DNA of 64,000 nucleotides, from assembly GCF_019175385.1 (NCBI RefSeq), contig NC_083340.1, positions 9,002,336 through 9,066,335 of the forward strand, given 5' to 3'. The DNA comes from Lycium barbarum (Eukaryota > Streptophyta > Magnoliopsida > Solanales > Solanaceae). The translations under genes and the position numbers were made by a program. The notes below the pieces were generated by a model. That model did not search any database, was not told the origin of the DNA, and worked only from the letters and a program-made list of their open reading frames with translations. This document shows, in pieces, positions 56,395-64,000 of the stretch (position 1 is its first letter; every line of letters starts with the position of its first letter).

Positions 56395-57540
56395 TTTGTT
56401 TTTTTTTTTTTTTGTGGGAATAATTTTTTTTTTTTTTTTTTTTTTTTTTGTGGTGCAATGGTGACAGGGTGGGGATGGTGGTTTGGTGCAATTATACTTA
56501 TTGAGAATAGCGCAAAAGTAGAAACTTGAAGAGCTCAATCATAAAAGAAAAGAAAAAGAAGAGCTCAGTCTAAAGGTTGATGAAACATTGAAACTATAAT
56601 CTCAAGTTGAATTTTCTGCTCTAACATTTAAATAGTACTTTCATCAACTTGTTTAGTGTAAAGTCCCAAATTTAAACACCAAACTCTACAATACTATTTA
56701 AGTTAACAATCAGTCCTTTTATATAGGTGGTTGATGGACACACACCACACTTAACACAATCAAATTTCCTTCTGTTGACTAGTCATTTAGTGATCATAAT
56801 TGCCCTTATGGGAAATAGAGCAAAATTGCCCTTATTTTAACTATGGGAAATATAGCAAATACATGAGCTAGTCTATTCATGATATGTAATTTGGGACTAA
56901 ATTCAAAGAGGGGCAAACTTGTTCTATTTCTCATGGGCAAATCTGAACCAATTCATCAATGATAAGGGTATATTTGAGACCAAAATTAAAATAAAGGCAA
57001 TTTTGCTCTATTTCTCATAGTTGACGGGGGTATTTTCAACCCTTTTCCCTAATTCAATTAATGAGGTTCAAAAATTTAAAACATACAACTTCAAGCAGGA
57101 CCTTGAACCCTCAACCTATTAATGTGTTTGACCAGTTGGACGAAGAAGTATATATTGTATGGTAGAGTCAATTCATTATACATAGGTATTATATTTTGTT
57201 TTTGCGTATCATATATAGTAGTACTAGTAAAATTTATCGACCAAGCAATGTCGAGTGACACCGCGTACCTAAGGTGGTTCCACCCTTGGTGACGGTGACG
57301 CGTGTCATTTACTTCCAAGACTGGGAGATCTTAATTGCAGAAATGAGAACTTACATTATGAAGGACAATATTTTTCATTCAAATTAGAGTAGTAAAATAT
57401 ATATTAATTTTTTTTTAACTTAAAAATGATGGGAGTACATGAGAGAAAGGGGGCTTTTAATTATAGGTGACTTTTTTTTTTTTTTAATGGAGGTGACTCA
57501 AGTTTTAATTATTGAGTGGAGATGATGATTTTTGATTAGT
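56395..57540. other. Intergenic with poly-T runs and old element remains
   Basis: Poly-T tracts at 56399-56414 and 56427-56449. The segment 56800-57050 has inverted gggaaatagagcaaaattgcc / ggcaattttgctctatttct motifs and ends aacccttttccct, an apparent decayed Mutator-like element. No gene. Confidence 0.45.
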
Positions 57541-57649
57541 GATTAAGGGCTTTTGAACTTGCCCAAAAGTTTTTATTTTGACACTTTGACCCTCAACTTT
57601 ATTTTTAATACTTTGGCCTCAAATTTTATTTTTAACACTTTGACCCACT

Positions 57650-58150
57650 CCCGCCCCCGCCCCCCCCCCCCCCCCCCCAATTTTTTTTTTAATTTTCTTT
57701 ATTTATTTTTCACCCCCTCCTCCTCGACCCCACCCCGCCACCCCCACCCCCTCTCCCCCCGCAAAAAAAATTAATTTTCTTTATTTGTTTTTTCACCCCA
57801 CCTCTTCCTCCTCCCCCAACCCCCCAACCCAACCCCACCCCCCCGCAATTTTTTTTTCTTTATTTATTTTTTCACCCCCCCTCCTCTTCCTCGCAACCCT
57901 CCTCCCTCCCCCCCCCCCCCCACACCACCACCCCCCACCCTCACCCAAAAAAAAATGATTTTTTTCTTACCAGCCTCTACTCCTCCTCCCACCCCTCCTC
58001 GCGAAAAAAATTTAAAAAGTTTTGATTTTTTTATTTTTACTTTTTTGCACCTACCTACCCCCGCCCTTCCAAAAAAAAAAAGTCTTGAAAAGTTTTTGTT
58101 TTTGTATTTTTGCCCCCCCCCCCCCCCCCCCCACCCCCCACACACACTCC
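57650..58150. repeat. C-rich tandem units (left arm)
   Basis: Units of about 80-100 bp alternate ttttctttatttattttttc with C-rich blocks and homopolymer C runs (18 or more). Mirror of the G-rich array on the right. Confidence 0.85.
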
Positions 58151-58219
58151 AAAGAAAAGAAGTTGGAGGTTTAGGAAAAGTTTGGATAAAATTCTTGTTG
58201 CTGTTGTTGTGTGTTTGTG

Positions 58220-59060
58220 TAGGGGTGGGCTTTTGGTTTTTTCAAAGTTCGGTTTGGTTTTTCGGTTTCAATATTTTGAAAGTGGACACCGAACACCACA
58301 CTGAATTAGTTCGGTTCGGTTTTTTGAAGTTCAGTTGAGTTCGGTTTCAGTTTTTCTAATTTGATTTTTTTCAACACCGAACACCGCACCGAATTAGTAG
58401 ACCATATTCTTGTATGCTTTATTTTATCTTTCTCTTAAAAGTATTATTTGTCTGATAATCATTTATATACATTCAGCTAATTATTTGATCAAGATGGTAT
58501 AAAAACCAATCCCAGATTGGAAAAAATAATTTAATATAGGCCACGAGTATTATTGAAGACAAGTTTATTTATCCAATTTAAACCTATAGATGTTCTAAAT
58601 AGTAAATCTCACGTCCAAATTTTAATATGATGAACCAAACATCCGACAATAAACAAAATCTTTTTGTGATTATTATCAATTGTCTTCTATTTTACATTAT
58701 AATCTCTGAATAATTTGTTCCATTCTTGTAGGCCCTTTTGATTTTTGAATGGAAAATTTTCCAGTTGAATCTTTGATGGCTTCTGGAAATTAGCAGCTTC
58801 TTTATTAATCATATATATTAATTTGGGCCTGAGAGAGTGGATTGAGTGTTGTAAAAAAAATGTATTCATGTAGTAAATCTTCAAAAAAAAAAACTTTCGG
58901 TTAAACCGAAATACCGAAGAACCGTTGACCCAAAACCGAACACCAAACCGAAACACCGAATTTGTCATAAAAAAAATCGAAACCGAATCAAAATACCGAA
59001 AAACCGAATTAATTTGGTTCGGTCCGGTTTTTCAATTTTCGGTGTTTATGCCCACCCCTA
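58220..59060. mobile_element. hAT element nested in the left foldback arm
   Basis: The ends taggggtgggcttttggttt and, inverted, taggggtgggcataaacacc. Subterminal ggttcggtttggttt motifs face each other. The flanks share gtttgtR. The right foldback arm, near 62150, has the uninterrupted site. No transposase is evident; it is 841 bp. Confidence 0.85.
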
Positions 59061-59519
59061 GTTTGTAGTGAAATAGATGGTTCTTCTGTTATTTTCCTGG
59101 TATGGTTCAGGGTTTAGGAAAAGATATCCAACTGATGGTTTTTTTTGTTCTTGTCCTGGTATTTATCTGATTTTGTTTGTAGAAGATAACCAACAGATTT
59201 GTAGTTGTTGCAACAAGTTCTACACTTTTTGTAACAAGTAGACAATCTGTTGCAACGACTCATTCATCTGTTGGACATAGCTTCAATTGTTTGGTTCTGT
59301 TTGTAGAAGATATCCAACAGATTTGTAGTTGTTGTCCAAGCCGAAATGCTCCATCTTTTTGTTAATTGCACCGTGTTATAATAATAGTTATCTGTTGGAA
59401 CTTTATGACACTTTAATATTGTTCTTTTTTAGAATGGTAATTTATGTTCTTGGTGCTTGTGAACTTGGTTTATATGATATGTTGATCGTTTCCAATCATA
59501 AATATGTGTATTGTTGTTA

Positions 59520-59900
59520 ATAAATTGCTGAACAATTTCCAACAAGTAGTGAATCTGTTGCAACAGCTCTGTAACTTGTTGAGTTTTATCCAACAAGTAA
59601 CAGGACTTGTTGCAACAACTAGTAACTTGTGTTTTATCCAACTTCTAAAAGATTTCCAATAAGTAAGCAATCTGTTGCAACAACTGACAGGCCTTGTTGC
59701 AACAACTAAGTTACATGTTGGGGTTTTCCAACAAGTGGAGTGACTTATTGCAGAAACTGGGTAACTTGTTGTATTTTATCCAACAAGAGTAAGGACCTGT
59801 TCAACAACTATGTCATTTTCTGCAACAGATACTACAGTTATTGCAACAGATAGTACACTTGTTGCAACAAATATTACAGTTGTTGCAGCAAATACTACTT
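59520..59900. repeat. TTGTTGCAACAA palindrome-rich minisatellite
   Basis: Variants of acttgttgcaacaact and ttatccaacaagta alternate every 30-50 bp. Many contain the 12-bp palindrome ttgttgcaacaa. Confidence 0.8.
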
Positions 59901-60665
59901 GATCCACCCATATTTAGTGATCAACAAAGGGAATCAATGATATTTAGTGATAAACAAAGGAAATCAACGATAAGTAGTGATCAATATATAATACTTAATC
60001 AATTTAATGGTATTTTATGTCAGGAAAGATGATCGACTAAGTCAGTATGCACTAAATCCAATGATCATTAGAGTGAATTGATGTGAACTACTTTATTCAC
60101 CCATATTTAGTGATAAACAAATGAAATCAACAATATTTAGTGATAAGCAAATGAAATCAACTATATTTAGTGATCCATATATAATACTTAATCAATTTGA
60201 TAGTAGTTTGAGTCAGGAAAGATGATCTACTAAGTCAGTAGGCACTAAATCAAGTGATCATTAGAGTGATTTGATGCGAACTACTTGATTCACCCATATT
60301 TAGTGATAAACAAAGAAAATCAATGATATTTAGCGATCAATGTATAATACTTAATAAATTTGATAAATTTTGAGTCAGGAAAGATGATCAAATACTCAGT
60401 ATGGACTAAATTGAGTGATCATTAGAGTGATTTGATGCGAACTACTTGATTCACCCAAATTTAGTGTTAAACAAAGAAAATCAATGATTTTTAGTGATGA
60501 ATATATATATCTACTAACATCCTTAATGAATTAGATAGTAATTTCATGTAATTTCATGGATTAGATGGGCAATTCTAAGTGTATTCTTCCTAAATCGAGT
60601 GATCATCAGAGTGATTTGATGTGAAGTACTTAATTCAACCATATTTAGTGATAAACAATGAATTC
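59895..60665 (+). repeat. 160-193 bp tandem repeat, ~4 copies (foldback loop)
   Basis: cacccatatttagtgat or a close variant starts at about 59906, 60098, 60291, 60452 and 60636. Each is followed by agtcaggaaagatgat and gatcattagagtga. Confidence 0.85.
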
Positions 60666-60719
60666 AATGATATTCAGTATAAACAAAAGAGTTCAATGTG
60701 ATCAATATCGTGAATATGT

Positions 60720-60870
60720 TGCAACAATGGAGGAGTTGTTGCAACATATGAGATACTCGCTGCAACATATGAGTAAGTTGTTGCAGCATATGAGATACCT
60801 GCTGCAACATATGAGTAAGTTGTTGCAGCATATGATATACTTGCTGCAACATATGAGTAAGTTGTTGCAA
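60720..60870 (+). repeat. 42-bp minisatellite (foldback loop)
   Basis: catatgagtaagttgttgca followed by gcatatgagatacctgctgca repeats about three times. It makes a spurious LLQHM-repeat frame on both strands. Confidence 0.85.
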
Positions 60871-60889
60871 TAATTCAAACAAGGTGATT

Positions 60890-61215
60890 AATCTGTTGCA
60901 ACAACTAAGCAACTTGCTTAAACATCTGATCCATCTGTTGAAACAGATTAGTAACTTGTTGCAACCTCTTCAACAAGTGTATGATTTGTTGCAACAATTA
61001 ACTCATCTGTTGCGACATATTTTTTAATTTTTGCAATAATTTAAGCAATTGTTTGATTTTTTTTTTCCAATAGGGTGAGTAATTTGTTGCAACAACTAAG
61101 CAACTTGTTTAAAAAGATAAGTAACTTGTTAAAACAGATTAGTAACTTGTTGAAATAAATTAGTAACTTGTTGCAACTTCTTCAACAGTGTAGGCATTTG
61201 TTGCATACAACCACC
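60890..61215. repeat. Second TTGTTGCAACAA-type minisatellite block
   Basis: aagcaacttgtttaaa.., gtaacttgttgcaac and atctgttgcaacaact variants, similar to 59520-59900. Confidence 0.75.
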
Positions 61216-61565
61216 TTAGCTCCAAATACCACAACTAATCAAAATAAATAAGTTCATAAACATCATTCACAAATAACATAAGGGACAAAAAAAAAAAAAA
61301 AAACAGAAATTGTTCAACAACGACCTTGGCTCCAAATACTACAACTTAAGTAATAATTTGTTCAGCAACTGCCTTCTGGGGTGTAGCAGATTTCCTTGAT
61401 CTACTCCATCTCCATCTTCTAGTTCTTCTTCTCTTTCTTCATTTGTATCTACTGCTTCTCGGCTCTTTTCTTCATCTCTTTCTGAGGATTGATTGTCAGT
61501 TTGGCTGTCAATTTAGCCATATCTTTCCTCAACATTTGCTGATTCATAAATAGATTGTCTACTTG
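61216..61565. other. Unique part of foldback loop
   Basis: Contains a poly-A run (61290-61308) and a CT-rich stretch (61395-61470). It is the only sizeable non-repetitive piece of the loop and shows no recognisable protein. Confidence 0.4.
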
Positions 61566-62060
61566 TTGCAACAACTACAAATCTGTTGGATATCTTCTAC
61601 AAACAGAACCAAATAACTGAAGCTATGTCCAACAAATTTGTAGTTGTTGCAACAGATTGTCTACTTGTTGCAACAACTACAAATCTGTTGGATATCTTCT
61701 ACAAACAGAACCAAATAACTGAAGCTGTGTCCAACAGATTTGTAATTGTTGCAACAGATTGTCTACTTGTTGCAACAAGTGTAGTACTTGTTGCAACAAT
61801 TACAAATCTGTAGGATACCTTCTACAAACAAAACTAAATAACTGAAGTTATGTCTAACGGATTTGTAGTTGTTGCAATAGATTGTCTACTTGTTACAACA
61901 AGTTTAGAACTTGTTGCAACAACTACAAATCTGTTAGATATCTTCTACAAACAGAAGCAAATAACTGAAGCTATGTCTAACAGATTAGTCGTTGCAACAA
62001 ATTGTCTACTTGTTGCAATAACTACAAATCTGTTAGTTATCTTCTAGAACCAGATAAATA
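61566..62060. repeat. ~120-bp minisatellite of the right arm
   Basis: acaactacaaatctgttgga, atcttctacaaacagaacca and ataactgaagctatgtc repeat about four times. The left arm has about two copies (59165-59332), inverted. Confidence 0.88.
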
Positions 62061-62239
62061 CCAGAACAAGAACAAAAAAACTATATGTTGGATATATTTT
62101 TCTAAACCCTGAACCATACCAGGACAGCAGCAGAAAAACTATCTATTTCACTACAAACACACAACAACAACAACAACCTGGATTTTATCCAAACTTTTCC
62201 TAAATCCAAAAAAAAAAACTTCCCTTCAAGATTTTTTTG

Positions 62240-63330
62240 GCGTGTTGGGCTGGGGGGGGGGGGGGGGTGCAAAAAAACAAAAATAATTTTTTTTGGGGTG
62301 AGTGGGGGAAGTAAGAAACAAAAAAAAAATTCAAAACTTATTTTTTTAAAACAATTTTTTTTTTTTGGAAGGGTGGGGGGTGCAAAAAAACAAAAAGAAA
62401 AACTTTTCAATTTTTTTTTGTGGGGGGGGGGGGGGGGGGGGAGATGGAGGGGAGTGGGAGGAGGAGGAGTGAGGACTGATTATTTTATTTTTTGGGGGGT
62501 GGGGGGAGGGGATGAGGGGTGGGAGGTGGAGGAGTGGGGACTGGTAAAAAAATCATTTTTTTAATTCTTTTTTGGGGAGGGGATTGGGGGGGGGGGGGTT
62601 GTAAAAATAAATAAAGAAAATCAAAAACTTTAAAAAAAATTGGGGGGAGGGGTGGGAGGAGGAGGAGGGGGGTGGCTGGCTGATGAAAAAACAAATAAAA
62701 AAATTAAAACTTTGTTTTTTAAAATAAATTTGGGGGGGGGGGGGGGGGGGAGGAAGAGGAGGGGGCTGGTGAAAAAGCAAATAAAAAATATCAAAACTTT
62801 TTTAAAAAAAAATTGGGGTAAGGGTGTGTGGGGCAGGGGTAGGGGTGAGAGGAGGGCGGGAGGGGACTGGTGAAAAAGCAAATAAAAAATATCAAAACTT
62901 TTTCTTAAAAAAAAATAAAAAAAATTTGGGGGTGGGAGGAGGAGAGGGGAGGGCTGGTGAAAAACCAAATAAAAAATATCAAAACTTTTTAAAAAAAAAA
63001 ATTGGGGGGGGGGGGGGGGCGGCGCGCTTGGGTGGGGGGAGAGGGGGGTGGGGCGGGGGGAGGGGTGGGAGGAGGAGAGGGGAGGGCTGGTGAAAAACCA
63101 AATAAAAAATATCAAAACTTTTTAAAAAAAAAAAAAATTGGGGGGGGGGGGGGGCGGCGCGCTTGGGTGGGGGGAGAGGGGGGTGGGGCGGGGGGGAGGG
63201 GTGGGAGGAGGAGAGGGGGTTGGTGAAAAAGCAAAAAAAAAATATATCAAAAAAACATTTTAATTTTTTTTTTGCGGGGGGCGGGGGTGGGGGGGAAGGG
63301 GGAAGGAGGAGAAGGGGGCTGGTGGGTTTT
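62240..63330. repeat. G-rich tandem units (right arm)
   Basis: Units of gctggtgaaaaaRcaaataa, aatatcaaaacttttt and long G runs. Two neighbouring units (about 63001-63130 and 63135-63230) are almost identical, including ggcggcgcgcttgggtgggg. Confidence 0.88.
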
Positions 63331-63900
63331 TTAGATTAAATTTGAATCTTTTTGTATTTTGTAAAAAATTAAGAAATTTGAAAAAATACATTTTGGACCT
63401 CAATCTTCTTAATCTCAAATTTAATTGGGTTTTACTTTTAAGTGATCCGCATTAGTCACCTATGATAATTTCAAAACTAAAATGTCACCGATAGCTAATT
63501 TTTCCGAGAGACAGAGTAGGATATAATGCAGACCGGAGAGGTTAGTAAAAAAGAGCAGTAGTACAACATCTGCAGCAATATCAGCCTCTTTCTACCTAAA
63601 AGAAAAGGAAACAAGAAGCATCAACAGCCGAATTTGAACTGAATAAGTGAATAGTGTCGTTAGTACTATTACTGCACTGCCTCTCTGCTCTGAAAAAGGT
63701 GAAAGACGCATTGCTTTTGCATTGAAACTTGCATACAGACAAAATATCAAATACTACTCTCTTATATCCGTATTCCACCATCGATTAATCCTAAGTCACA
63801 CTGTGTAAGTCTCATTAAAGGAAAAAAACATTTTTATTAAAAAGACTTTCGTACCTAGAATTTGAACCCGAGGCTTTGCTGAAGAGTCGACAGATCCCAA
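63331..63900. other. Intergenic, nothing recognised
   Basis: No supported gene. A SINE-like B-box tract (tttgaacccgaggc) occurs near 63861. Confidence 0.4.
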
Positions 63901-63928
63901 ATGACACGCTTATTTTTTAGTCTGTCAT

Positions 63929-64000
63929 AGAGGTGTCAAACGGGTTGAACCGGCCCTGAACCGGCACCAGTTTGCCCAACCGGCCGCCGATTGGCAGGTG
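63929..64000. mobile_element. Probable hAT terminus running off the window
   Basis: tagaggtgtcaaacgggttg followed by accggcc/ccggcacc repeats is typical of hAT ends in Solanaceae. The rest lies beyond the window. Confidence 0.45.

Larger units (their letters stand above)
57650..63330. mobile_element. Foldback-type element with long modular inverted arms
   Basis: The left arm (57650-59332, minus a nested hAT) and right arm (61566-63330) are reverse complements in order. From outside in, they show C/G-rich tandem units, then gtttaggaaaagtttggata, gtgtgtttgtagtgaaatag, cctggtatggttcagggttt, and ccaacagatttgtagttgtt units. The 2.2-kb loop (59333-61565) is made of further minisatellites and has no transposase. 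Outer ends and TSD could not be fixed, so the coordinates are minimum limits. Confidence 0.8.

Noticed and set aside
60658..60912. LLQHM-repeat proteins on both strands
   Set aside because: Mirror-image frames of a 42-bp minisatellite.
59520..61215. CRISPR-like regularly spaced palindromes
   Set aside because: Spacing is irregular, the 'spacers' are themselves repeats, and the context is a plant transposable element.
62298..63226. Gly/Arg- and Pro-rich open frames on both strands
   Set aside because: They are produced by the G/C-rich tandem units of the foldback arms; no conserved domain or start context.

Overview
The window is nuclear DNA from a dicot plant, almost certainly Solanaceae. 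It is AT-rich, its genes carry GT..AG introns, and it contains many Solanaceae-type SINE/RTE-LINE 3' ends (conserved 'ggtctgggga..gcagacctta' core with a TTG-repeat tail), copia gag remnants, hAT and Mutator-like MITEs, and large (3.1-3.4 kb) gypsy-like solo LTRs.

Layout. 0.5-5.6 kb: one copia-type element on the minus strand (LTR, primer-binding site, gag) cut into pieces by a 574-bp hAT element and by about 3.2 kb of repeats that hold an RTE-type LINE with a 17-bp target-site duplication (TSD). 6.2-6.8 kb: an intact single-exon WRN-type 3'-5' exonuclease gene. 7-13 kb: a Stowaway-like MITE and two non-autonomous Mutator-like elements with perfect 9-10 bp TSDs. 14.0-14.3 kb: two inverted plastid 16S rRNA fragments next to a run of Ns. 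14.7-20.5 kb: a gene for a CCHC zinc-knuckle/KH-like protein; the exons join into a 466-codon frame. 20.5-24.6 kb: an L1 3' end, then a mosaic of two segmental duplications, one from the 5' end of the F-box gene and one from the first intron of the zinc-knuckle gene. 24.6-33.1 kb: the 13-exon gene for RNA polymerase III subunit RPC5 (679 codons). 33.1-37.7 kb: intergenic. 37.7-39.6 kb: a broken small-protein gene and an intact F-box gene. 40.4-41.3 kb: a third Mutator-like element.

41.4-55.5 kb is the most structured part. An RNase H-like reading frame is split by a 13.9-kb Mutator-like element with a 9-bp TSD and short terminal inverted repeats. That element carries a plant mobile domain (PMD) gene. 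The gene was itself hit by a hAT MITE and by two solo LTRs, one of which contains a third solo LTR. Removing the insertions at their TSDs restores both coding frames. 55.8-57.4 kb holds a SINE and an orphan coding scrap. 57.6-63.3 kb is a foldback element with long inverted arms made of C/G-rich and TTGTTGCAACAA minisatellites around a 2.2-kb loop, with a hAT element in one arm. The last 100 bases look like the start of another hAT element.

The four credible host genes are the exonuclease, the CCHC/KH protein, RPC5 and the F-box gene. They have no obvious shared pathway. Most of the biology here is layered transposition, plus recent duplication that has built the region upstream of RPC5.
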